A DNA stretch of 64,000 nt, taken from contig NZ_JALIRP010000003.1 of the NCBI RefSeq assembly GCF_022898935.1, positions 372,001-436,000 on the forward strand, given 5' to 3'. The notes under the pieces were generated by a model. The model made no database searches and was not told the DNA's origin. It worked only from the letters and a program-made list of their open reading frames with translations. A program made the position numbers and the translations under genes. Positions 37,381 through 44,381 of the stretch are shown here, in pieces. The stretch is from Paenibacillus mangrovi (GTDB lineage: Bacteria > Bacillota > Bacilli > Paenibacillales > Paenibacillaceae). Positions within the stretch are counted from its first letter, which is position 1. The number at the start of each line of letters is the position of its first letter.

Positions 37381-37939
37381 AAATAAAACAATCCTGCTGC
37401 TTGCAGCGGCCGGCATTTTGCTTTTTTCCGCGATTCAGGGCATCGTCCTGCCTCAGTGGGACCGTCAAAAGCAAGTTTATGCAGCCGAGCAGCAAAGTCC
37501 GCTAACGCATGATCTGCAAAGCATTATGAAATACCAGAACAAATACATGGGCAATGCCAGCAATTTGTCTAACCTTATGCACACCCTACCGCTAAACGAG
37601 GTTCGAAGCACGATGGAGCTGCATCCGGACAGCTTGACCGCAGACATTATCTATCATGCTGAAACAGCCGATCTGGACACGGAAGATCTTGAACGCTCCC
37701 TCATCTACAATGCCACCGCCGCCTTTGCGCTGATCGACAATCTGAAGCAGATCCGCTTCAAATTCGATGACCGGACCTATTCAGTCGAGCGGAGCACTGT
37801 CGAGAGCTGGTACGGCAAAAAGCTATCCTCTCTCACCGATTCGCCGAAGATCTGGAAGCCGGATGTTCAGGAACCGCTCGCAGACCGCAATTATGTGAAA
37901 AAAGGAATCAACAGCCTGTTTACCGTCACAGACGTGTAA
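37370..37939 (+). CDS. Membrane-anchored DUF4825-like protein
   Basis: 189 residues from the ATG at 37370 (GGCAGGTG upstream); an ATG 18 bases earlier has no site. One N-terminal helix (about 6-24) precedes an extracytoplasmic domain: SPLTHDLQSIMKYQNKYMGNASNLSNLMHTLPL is the typical DUF4825 opening, later NATAAFALIDNLKQIRFKFDDRTYSVER. Third gene of the PadR operon. Role unknown, presumably linked to the same stress response. Confidence 0.78.
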   Translation: MWTKNKTILLLAAAGILLFSAIQGIVLPQWDRQKQVYAAEQQSPLTHDLQSIMKYQNKYMGNASNLSNLMHTLPLNEVRSTMELHPDSLTADIIYHAETADLDTEDLERSLIYNATAAFALIDNLKQIRFKFDDRTYSVERSTVESWYGKKLSSLTDSPKIWKPDVQEPLADRNYVKKGINSLFTVTDV

Positions 37940-37999
37940 GCAGGCTGTTTGACTTGCCCAAGACAAATCAATTCCATATTTCACATACAAAAGGAATGT

Positions 38000-38027
38000 T
38001 TGTCCAGAGAAACGAATTAATTATAAT
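38000..38027 (+). promoter_or_regulatory. Promoter of the MraY-like gene
   Basis: TTGTCC (38000-38005) and TATAAT (38022-38027), 16-base spacer, 45 bp before the ATG at 38072; AAAGGGTG serves as ribosome binding site. Confidence 0.55.
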
Positions 38028-38071
38028 AAGACAATAAAATCAACCAATATGAAGATAAAGGGTGTTTTCAC

Positions 38072-39025
38072 ATGTATGAAATGATGGTCATATCCGGCTT
38101 ATCCTTTTTGCTTGTGGCAGTGCTTATGCCCATGCTCATCTGGGCGCTGCGAAGAATGAGGCTGACGCAGCCGATCCGCTCAGAGCTTCCGGCAGATCAT
38201 CAGGCGAAACGCGGAACCCCGCTGATGGCTGGGCTCATTCTGATGATTGGCGTAGCAACCTCTCTGCAGTTCCATCCGGTTCCGCTGATGCTGCTGCTGT
38301 GCGTTACCTTTTTGCTGTTCAGCTCCATCGGTTTTCTGGATGATTTCAAAAAAGCCGCCTGGCAGGATCCCTCCGGCATCTCCGGGCGTATGAAGCTGGT
38401 GCTTCAATTCATTTTTACGGGCGCCATATTGTACGCACTGATCCACTACTTCGGATTGACCAGCGATATCACGTTATTCCAGGGGTTCCAGCTGCATCTG
38501 CCCGTTTATGTGTACGTGGCGGTTATGCTGCTGTTCGTGGTTGGCTCGGCCAATGCCATTAATTTCACGGACGGTTTGGACGGACTGCTGATTAACGTGG
38601 CGATTCCTACATATTTTTTCTTTTTCATGATATCAGACAAACCGGAAGTACAGACTTTCTCGCTTGTGATGATCGGCTGTCTGCTGGGCCTTTTTCTGTA
38701 CAATATTTATCCGGCCAGAGCCTTTATGGGCGATACCGGTTCGCTGGCCATTGGGGGCTCCTTGTCCATTTTGGCGGTGATTGAAAAGGTTGAGATTCTG
38801 ATTCCGATCCTGTTTTTCGTGTATCTGGCAGAACAGCTGTCGGTCATTTTACAGGTATGGTATTACAAACGGACCAGGCTCCGTCTTTTCCGGATGGCCC
38901 CGATCCATTTCCACTTCAGCCTCAAATACGGATGGAGCGAGAACAAAATCGTCATGATCTTCGGCTTCATATCGTGGTTATCCGTGCTGATCTGCTGGCT
39001 GATCTGGAAGTATCTCATGCACTAA
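38072..39025 (+). CDS. MraY-like phospho-sugar transferase (paralogue outside a cell-wall cluster)
   Basis: 317 residues, ten membrane helices. Motifs of the MraY/WecA superfamily: HQAKRGTPLMAG, FLDDFKK (metal-binding Asp pair), NAINFTDGLDGL and AFMGDTGSLAIGG. The loop MAPIHFHFSLKYGWSE is the MraY-specific signature, placing it nearer MraY than WecA/TagO. The usual HHH is HFH here, and Leu/Gly spacing differs. MraY makes lipid I from UDP-MurNAc-pentapeptide and undecaprenyl phosphate. No mur or div genes are near, so this is probably a second copy with altered substrate. It is monocistronic with its own promoter. Confidence 0.88.
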   Translation: MYEMMVISGLSFLLVAVLMPMLIWALRRMRLTQPIRSELPADHQAKRGTPLMAGLILMIGVATSLQFHPVPLMLLLCVTFLLFSSIGFLDDFKKAAWQDPSGISGRMKLVLQFIFTGAILYALIHYFGLTSDITLFQGFQLHLPVYVYVAVMLLFVVGSANAINFTDGLDGLLINVAIPTYFFFFMISDKPEVQTFSLVMIGCLLGLFLYNIYPARAFMGDTGSLAIGGSLSILAVIEKVEILIPILFFVYLAEQLSVILQVWYYKRTRLRLFRMAPIHFHFSLKYGWSENKIVMIFGFISWLSVLICWLIWKYLMH

Positions 39026-39118
39026 GGTGCGATTTTGGGTAAAGGAACAAGCCGGTTTATCCATTCCTATGGGATTCAAATGAAGATTCCATGAGGGTTC
39101 GCATGATTCCAATCCGCA

Positions 39119-39143
39119 CAAAAACCGGGGCCAAAAGCCCCGG
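39119..39143 (-). terminator. Leftward terminator past the short-chain dehydrogenase gene
   Basis: CCGGGGC and GCCCCGG pair around a five-base loop, with TTTTT following on the minus strand. It lies ~120 bp beyond the dehydrogenase stop; the bases between show nothing recognisable. Confidence 0.65.
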
Positions 39144-39265
39144 ATCTCTGGATCCGATTATGCGGATTTCGTCCCTTTCCCAACTGAAATGTTCACAACT
39201 GATGCAGGATGGCCCAATCAATGAATACCGGATGGCCCTAAATCCGGGTTCCCGGCTTTGTTTGT

Positions 39266-40024
39266 TTACAGATGAGAGCCGCCGCTTGCATCGATCAATT
39301 GACCGGTCACCCAGCGGCTATCCGATGATGCTAGAAAAGCGGCCACATCCGCCACATCTTCAGGCTCTCCCCATCTGTTGAATGTTGAAAGTCCGGCGGC
39401 GGAGTTACGCCCAGCGGGATTTTGCAGCGTTCCGGCGTTCATCTCCGTATTGATGATGCCAGGCAGGATCGCGTTCACCGTAATATGGCGGCTTCCAAGC
39501 TGCTGGGCCAAGGCAAGAGTAAGCGTGTTGATCGCTCCTTTTGACATGCTATATGCGAATACACTCGGAGAAGCCGCCCGCGTAACAAAAGATGAAAGGT
39601 TGATAATTCGCCCCCCATCCGTCAGACGCGGCAAAGCCTGTTGGATCACGAAAAATGGCGCCTTGACGTTCGTATTCATCACCTCGTCAAAGGAATCTTC
39701 CGTTGCCTCTTCCAGTGTGAGAATTTGCCCGATTCCGGCATTATTCACAAGAATATCAAAACGGTTATTGCCTGTGCGTTTCCGAAGCTTCTCGTCCAAT
39801 GTCGCATATAAATCGCCAATCCCCTTAAGCGTGCTAAAATCGGCGCCGATCGAAAACGCGGAACCTCCATTTTGCTCAATTTTCCGGACGACTTCCTCTG
39901 CTTCGTTTTGTCTTCTTCCATAATGAACCGCGACCAAGGCGCCGTCCCGTGCCAACCGCAGCGCTATGCCGCGGCCAATCCCCCGGCTTGCACCGGTTAC
40001 TAAAGCGATTTTACCTTTCAACAT
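39266..40024 (-). CDS. Short-chain dehydrogenase/reductase (FabG-like)
   Basis: 252 residues from the ATG at 40024 (AAGGAG eight bases upstream); the frame is open further up but without a site. Classical [13 protein letters not shown] cofactor loop at 10-19, NNAGIG, catalytic Ser in INLSS, Tyr-x3-Lys as YSMSK, and PGIINTEM after it. HYGRRQNE following strand 2 suggests NADPH. It most resembles glucose-1-dehydrogenase or 3-oxoacyl-ACP-reductase-type enzymes; the substrate is unknown. It stands alone, with a palindrome just upstream. Confidence 0.92.
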   Translation of the reverse strand: MLKGKIALVTGASRGIGRGIALRLARDGALVAVHYGRRQNEAEEVVRKIEQNGGSAFSIGADFSTLKGIGDLYATLDEKLRKRTGNNRFDILVNNAGIGQILTLEEATEDSFDEVMNTNVKAPFFVIQQALPRLTDGGRIINLSSFVTRAASPSVFAYSMSKGAINTLTLALAQQLGSRHITVNAILPGIINTEMNAGTLQNPAGRNSAAGLSTFNRWGEPEDVADVAAFLASSDSRWVTGQLIDASGGSHL

Positions 40025-40047
40025 GCCCTCATCTCCTTGTCTACTTG

Positions 40048-40058
40048 AATACAGTATT
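40048..40058. promoter_or_regulatory. Small palindrome beside the dehydrogenase promoter
   Basis: AATACAGTATT is an inverted repeat around one base, located between TATAAC (minus strand, 40059-40064, possible -10 box) and the ribosome binding site. A repressor site is possible. No -35 box stands out. Confidence 0.3.
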
Positions 40059-40138
40059 GTTATATCATGAGGGCGATATCGTAATGTTGCTCTCTCATTC
40101 CCGGTCCCCAAATTCTCGAAGTTGCAACAGCGCCAAAT

Positions 40139-40384
40139 TCATCCTTTGAGCGAGCCGGCGGCAATCCCGTCGACGAAATACTTTTGTAGCAAAATGTTAT
40201 ACGAGTATGCTCGGAATCGCAGCCATGACCGTGCCGGCGGCAATCCAGCCGATTTGCGCGCTGTTCTCCCCGAAAAGTCTGGACAATGCGACCGTAATGG
40301 TGCGCGAGTCGGGCTTTTGCAGGAAAAAGAGCGAGAACTGGTAGTCATTCCAGATCGAGTTCGCGTTCATGATCACGATCGTTT
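40139..40384 (-). pseudogene. C-terminal relic of a CUT1 sugar ABC permease
   Basis: About 245 bp match the 3' end of the intact permease gene at 62845-63666 at roughly nine bases in ten. The peptide end [17 protein letters not shown] parallels [17 protein letters not shown]. An extra T near 40197 (AATGTTATACG against AATGTATACG) shifts the frame, and the first ~190 codons are missing. Upstream, similarity stops at about 40384, next to unrelated sequence. This is a dead fragment of a former transporter gene or a product of recombination between the two loci. Confidence 0.82.
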
Positions 40385-40412
40385 ATGATTGGTTGGATAA
40401 AAAAGTCTTAAA

Positions 40413-40450
40413 AAAAGAAGGCTGGGAGCTGATCTCCCTGCCTTCTTTTA
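40413..40450. terminator. Long perfect hairpin terminator
   Basis: AAAAGAAGGCTGGGAG pairs with CTCCCTGCCTTCTTTT (one T-T mismatch) around CTGAT, with A-runs on one side and T-runs on the other. It lies ~100 bp beyond the stop of the small gene at 40547 and stops leftward transcription before the relic. Confidence 0.8.
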
Positions 40451-40546
40451 CATGCGCAAAAACCCATTACTACCGCTTAGTACGTCCACCAGTTGCCGGA
40501 CATCTCAATCATGGAGAACAGCTCGGCTATCCTCATGCCCGCGATC

Positions 40547-40804
40547 TTACGTCCATGCCCACATAAAGCTATCGCGGTCCCAGGCGATCCGGCCGCCGTG
40601 CAGCTTGCGGAATGCCTTTTTTACTTCCTTGGACAGCGAGGCGTTCCCATTCTCATTCACAAAAACAAATTCTTCGCCGAAATGCTCACGTACATATTGG
40701 ATGGCATCTGTTTGATACAGATTGCCCTTAAATCTGATCTCCTGAACCATCCATTCGGCCACCTGCTGAGGTGTATATTCCATAATTGCATCGATCCCTT
40801 CCAT
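40547..40804 (-). CDS. Small DUF6953-like protein
   Basis: 85 residues: MEYTPQQVAEWMVQEIRFKG near the start, then YVREHFGEEFVFVNENGNASLSKEVKKAFRKLHGGRIAWDRDSFMW. This resembles a conserved small cytoplasmic family of Bacillales (DUF6953), which I recall only by pattern. AGGTGG lies six bases before the ATG at 40804 and a TATAAT box (minus strand, 40817-40822) just above it, so the gene looks alive although it lies between gene relics. Function unknown. Confidence 0.7.
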   Translation of the reverse strand: MEGIDAIMEYTPQQVAEWMVQEIRFKGNLYQTDAIQYVREHFGEEFVFVNENGNASLSKEVKKAFRKLHGGRIAWDRDSFMWAWT

Positions 40805-40865
40805 CTAAGTCCACCTATTATAACAGATCGGAGCTCGATTTCGATGTTCTCCAGGGAAGGTCACG

Positions 40866-40946
40866 TCATGAAATAAACTTGCGGAAGAATGCAATCTGGC
40901 CCGCATGCAGGCCGTTATGATACAGCACTCTTCCAAGTGCCGGGCA
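40866..40946 (-). pseudogene. Possible DinB-like C-terminal relic
   Basis: Directly after the stop of the inositol-phosphatase-like relic, the minus strand reads ALGRVLYHNGLHAGQIAFFRKFIS and a stop. The H-x(3-4)-H-x-GQI-x(3)-R pattern matches the last helix of DinB-family four-helix proteins. There is no start codon or upstream part. The match is short, so the family assignment is tentative. Confidence 0.35.
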
Positions 40947-40949
40947 ACT

Positions 40950-41213
40950 TTATTGGGCAAGGATTTTCGCTATTTCCGCCCGCAACTGTTCATGACCTGC
41001 TATAATCCCGGAGTTTCCCCAGGTAAACGGCTTTCCGTCGATAGCCGGCAAGCTTCCTCCCGCTTCCTCGATCAGCAGTGCCCCAGCCATCCATTCGTAA
41101 ATGCCATGGCTGAATTCCCAGTAGGCGTCCATTCTGCCGCCTGCGAGTCCTGAGAAAGACGCCACAGAAAATAACGTTTTGACTAGCGATTGACCTTCGG
41201 TTATGGGCTGCAA
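40950..41213 (-). pseudogene. C-terminal relic of an inositol-monophosphatase-family gene
   Basis: About 85 codons remain. GGRMDAYWEF..GIYEWMAGALLIEEAGGSLPAIDGKPF matches the family's end (G-x-D-xY-E, WDxAAG, EAGG), where the Trp is usually followed by the metal-binding Asp; here Trp-Met replaces it. The first ~180 residues, with the phosphatase metal sites, are absent. The only possible start is a TTG without a good ribosome site. It lies just past the terminator of the glycoside-hydrolase operon. Confidence 0.65.
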
Positions 41214-41216
41214 ATG

Positions 41217-41251
41217 AAAACAACCCGGCCCAAGAGTTCTCGGACGGGTTG
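41217..41251 (-). terminator. Terminator of the glycoside-hydrolase operon
   Basis: On the minus strand CAACCCG and CGGGTTG close an outer stem with inner pairing (CCGAGA/TCTTGG), followed by TTTT. It lies 22 bp after the GH29 stop codon. Confidence 0.7.
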
Positions 41252-41272
41252 CTCATGGTTCAAGGTGCATCT

Positions 41273-43117
41273 TTATATCGCTGCGTGAAGCGGCTTCAGC
41301 AGTAATTTGCGCGGCTGCATGAGGTACGTTCCCGTGATCCGCTCTGCATGCAGCTCCAGGCGGTATTCTCCCGCCTCTGGAAAATACAGCACGCCGAGCT
41401 CAAACGGCTGGAACTCATAGGCCCCCCCAGTGGGATGGACATCTGAAAGCAGCGGATGCCCGGAGGCTTCCAGCCGGATGCTTCCGCCACCCTCATCACC
41501 GCAGCCGTAATCCAGGCTTGCCACAAAAGAGCAGGGTCCCGAGGTGCGTATACGCCAGAAAGCGTAATCCTGTTCATGAATCCAGTCCAGGAGATTATCG
41601 CGATTCTTTTTGCCGGTGTCATAACGGAGAGTGCTCCCGTTGATCTCGCTATCGAAGACGCTGAGCTCATACGTCTCGGCCTCTCCATCGCCGCTATGCA
41701 GCAGCCGTACCGGATTGCCTGTAACAGGACCTGCGTATTCGACGGCCAGCACGACGGGCTTGCCGTCCGCAGGAAGCCTACGATCATCCAGCAGCACAAT
41801 CAGATCCTCATTTCCCAGACGCTTAAATGCAAGATCAGCCCCTCCTGCTAAGGGATATACCCTCTTTACACGGCTGAGCAGTCCCGGAACCACCACCTGC
41901 CGATCCGCCGGTACATCAAAAAGATGCAGATAAAGCGTCTGACCCTTCAGCGTGCATCTTCCCCAAGAAGGCTTCGCCGTCGGAGATGCTCCTGCGCCAT
42001 ATATGCTGTCCCCGTTGATGTTCAGCCATTCTCCCACTTCAAGCAGGATCTCCTCCGAGACCGGGTCCCATTCCCCCGTCGCGGTTGGCCCGACATTGAT
42101 GACCAGATTGCCGTTTTTGCTGACCACGTCAATCATTTGGCGGATGATCGATACCGGCCGCTTCCAGCTCGAATCCGATTTTTTATAACCCCAGGAATCA
42201 TTCAGCGTAATGATATTTTCCCAATCTTGGCGGATGGTCCACGTTTCAAGCTGATTGTCCGAGGTGTTGGCGTAATCGCCAAGCGGGCTTTTCCAGACGC
42301 GGCTGTTCACCAGGCATTGCTGCTGGAGCGCATGGACGGTGTTGAAGAACAATTCGCCTTGTTCCCGGGTCAGCTTGCCGCCGCAATCGAACCACATCAG
42401 CCCCACCTTGCCGTACTCGGTCAGGAGCTCCCGCACCTGTGGAAGGGATTTGCGGTGCAGATAATGCTCAAAGCGCGTACGCTTACTCTCATCCTGAATC
42501 CAGCTTCCCACCTCGTCATATGCGCCGATATTGTCGGGATAATCCCAGGTGTTACCCTGGGAGTCCGGGTCATGCCAATCCATCGCGTGCGAGTAATAAA
42601 TGCCGAGCACGATCCCTTCCACACGACAGGCCTCCTCCAACTCCCGAAGCGGATCCCGGCCGAAAGGCGTGTGCTTGACGATGGAGTAATCGGAGACTTT
42701 CGAATCGTACATGGCGAACCCGTCATGATGCTTCGCCGTAAAAATGATATATTTAAGGCCGGCTCGCTTAGCCGTGCGAACCCAATGCCCCGCATCGAAA
42801 GCAGTGGGATTAAACCGTTCCGCCATTTCCTCGTATTCCTGCACCGGAATGCGCGCCCGCAGCATGATATGCTCACTGTACGAGGCTTGGATCTCTTCGC
42901 CGTTCCATTCGCCCGCCGGCAGCGCGTAAGGGCCCCAATGGATAAACAAGCCAAGCCGCGCTTCCCGCCACCAGGCAATCCGCTGCTCATGAGCCTCGTC
43001 AGGAAGCGTGCCCGGGTCCTCCTTCAAAGCCTGCAGCGGATCGTCCAGAAGGTTCTCTTCCCGGCTGCGGCCATGCGGGCCGGGTTGTACATGCTTCAAA
43101 TCCATCTGATCTCTCAT
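41273..43117 (-). CDS. GH29 alpha-L-fucosidase
   Basis: 614 residues from the ATG at 43117 (AAAGGGG upstream); the longer open frame has no binding site and would overlap the previous gene. Catalytic barrel: RLGLFIHWGPYALPAGEWNG, FNPTAFDAGHWVRTAKRAGLKYIIFTAKHHDGFAMY and GLMWFDCGG near residue 240, where the Asp is the family nucleophile. A beta-sandwich and a further C-terminal domain follow. There is no signal peptide, so it removes terminal alpha-fucose inside the cell from imported oligosaccharides. Last gene of a five-gene run that starts at 48778 and ends at a terminator. Confidence 0.93.
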   Translation of the reverse strand: MRDQMDLKHVQPGPHGRSREENLLDDPLQALKEDPGTLPDEAHEQRIAWWREARLGLFIHWGPYALPAGEWNGEEIQASYSEHIMLRARIPVQEYEEMAERFNPTAFDAGHWVRTAKRAGLKYIIFTAKHHDGFAMYDSKVSDYSIVKHTPFGRDPLRELEEACRVEGIVLGIYYSHAMDWHDPDSQGNTWDYPDNIGAYDEVGSWIQDESKRTRFEHYLHRKSLPQVRELLTEYGKVGLMWFDCGGKLTREQGELFFNTVHALQQQCLVNSRVWKSPLGDYANTSDNQLETWTIRQDWENIITLNDSWGYKKSDSSWKRPVSIIRQMIDVVSKNGNLVINVGPTATGEWDPVSEEILLEVGEWLNINGDSIYGAGASPTAKPSWGRCTLKGQTLYLHLFDVPADRQVVVPGLLSRVKRVYPLAGGADLAFKRLGNEDLIVLLDDRRLPADGKPVVLAVEYAGPVTGNPVRLLHSGDGEAETYELSVFDSEINGSTLRYDTGKKNRDNLLDWIHEQDYAFWRIRTSGPCSFVASLDYGCGDEGGGSIRLEASGHPLLSDVHPTGGAYEFQPFELGVLYFPEAGEYRLELHAERITGTYLMQPRKLLLKPLHAAI

Positions 43118-43172
43118 GATCGGCTGTCCCCTTTCTATGTCTCGTAACCTGATTTCCGGAGCGGTTGAAACC

Positions 43173-44348
43173 TTACCAGAAGCGGCACTTAGAACCGCGC
43201 AGCTTAGAAACGGCCTCCACGAAGAAATAGTCGCCGTAAATAAGCGGCGTATCGACGTGCACGCCGCCCGGCAGGTTCGAGGTACCCGATAAAAGCAGCC
43301 CCTCCTCATCCTCCCGGTCCCAAGCTCCATAACGCTCATCGAGCGAGCGGACGAGGCGCGTGGCAGCCTCCAGATACATTTGGCCTTCTCCTGCCGGCAC
43401 GCAGCCTGACAGCTCGATTAAACCGCAGGCTGCACAGGCTCCAGCTGAGGTATCCCGCGGTGTATCCGCGTTTCGGGGTGCCCGGAAGTCCCAATGCGGC
43501 ACGTAATCCTCCGGCAGGTTGGCCAGAAAGAAATGCGCCGCCCGCTTGGCCCCGATCAAAAACTCTTCATTGCCGGTGTACTGATAGGAGAGCACCATGC
43601 CGTATATCGTCCAGGCGCTGCCTCTGGCCCAAGCCGAATCCTCCGCATGTCCCTGACCGGCATTGGCGCCCAGCAGCTCGCCGGTTTCCGCATCGAAGCG
43701 AAGAATATGGTAGCTGGATCCGTCCGGACGCATGAAATGTTCCAGAACGGTACCCGCATGTGCGGCGGCAATATGGCGGAAGCGAGGGTCGTTAGTCGTC
43801 TCCGAAGCCCAGTACAGCAGCGGCAGATTCATCATCGTATCGATGATGGACCAGCCTGCGCGGTTCAGGCTCTCGGTGTCATGCCAGGCGCGGATATACC
43901 GGCCATTCAGGTTAAAGCGGCTGGCCAGTTGGGAGGCTGCCATCAGCCCCCGCGCTTTGGACCGTTCGTTGCCCGTTATGCGGTAATTCGCCACGGAAGA
44001 GAGCAGCCAGATAAAGCCCGAGTCGTGGTGCACGGACAGCGCATGCAGCGGTTCATCCAAACGCTCCTCGCACTGCTCGGCAATGGCCCGCAGATCGGCA
44101 TGACCGCCGTCCGCGGACAGCTGCCACAGAATGCCCGGCCAAAAGCCGGCCGTCCACCAGGATACTCTCATATCATCATATACGCCGTTTACGGAAGCAT
44201 GCGGACAACTGACGCCGATTCGGCGGCTGGTGCGCCTGACTTTTTGCTCGATTCGTTCCCATATTCCGTTCGCCCAAGCTTGAACGGATGGAGTATCCGC
44301 ATGATGGGTCGCTTTCGCGGCGGATGGATTCAATACTTGTTCATTCAT
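43173..44348 (-). CDS. GH88-family unsaturated uronyl hydrolase
   Basis: 391 residues, an (alpha/alpha)6 barrel without signal peptide. Family motifs: DMRVSWWTAGFWPGILW, HHDSGFIW (Asp near 107) and SIIDTMMNLPLLYWA (Asp near 170), the two Asp residues used for hydration of the 4,5-double bond. HAEDSAWARGSAWTIYGM follows. The enzyme removes unsaturated glucuronic or galacturonic acid left by polysaccharide lyases. It sits 55 bp before the GH29 gene and 33 bp after GH31 in the same operon. This shows that lyase products are among the substrates of the locus. Confidence 0.92.
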   Translation of the reverse strand: MNEQVLNPSAAKATHHADTPSVQAWANGIWERIEQKVRRTSRRIGVSCPHASVNGVYDDMRVSWWTAGFWPGILWQLSADGGHADLRAIAEQCEERLDEPLHALSVHHDSGFIWLLSSVANYRITGNERSKARGLMAASQLASRFNLNGRYIRAWHDTESLNRAGWSIIDTMMNLPLLYWASETTNDPRFRHIAAAHAGTVLEHFMRPDGSSYHILRFDAETGELLGANAGQGHAEDSAWARGSAWTIYGMVLSYQYTGNEEFLIGAKRAAHFFLANLPEDYVPHWDFRAPRNADTPRDTSAGACAACGLIELSGCVPAGEGQMYLEAATRLVRSLDERYGAWDREDEEGLLLSGTSNLPGGVHVDTPLIYGDYFFVEAVSKLRGSKCRFW

Positions 44349-44381
44349 GATCTGATCCTCCTCTGTTGATATATGGCAATA

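Noticed and set aside
37911..37950. AACAGCCTG/CAGGCTGTT hairpin at the end of the PadR operon as terminator
   Set aside because: The stem overlaps the stop codon, has a 22-base loop and lacks a T-run; support is too weak.
41924..43147. A 407-codon open frame on the plus strand
   Set aside because: Antisense to the GH29 gene, without ribosome site or protein-like motifs.
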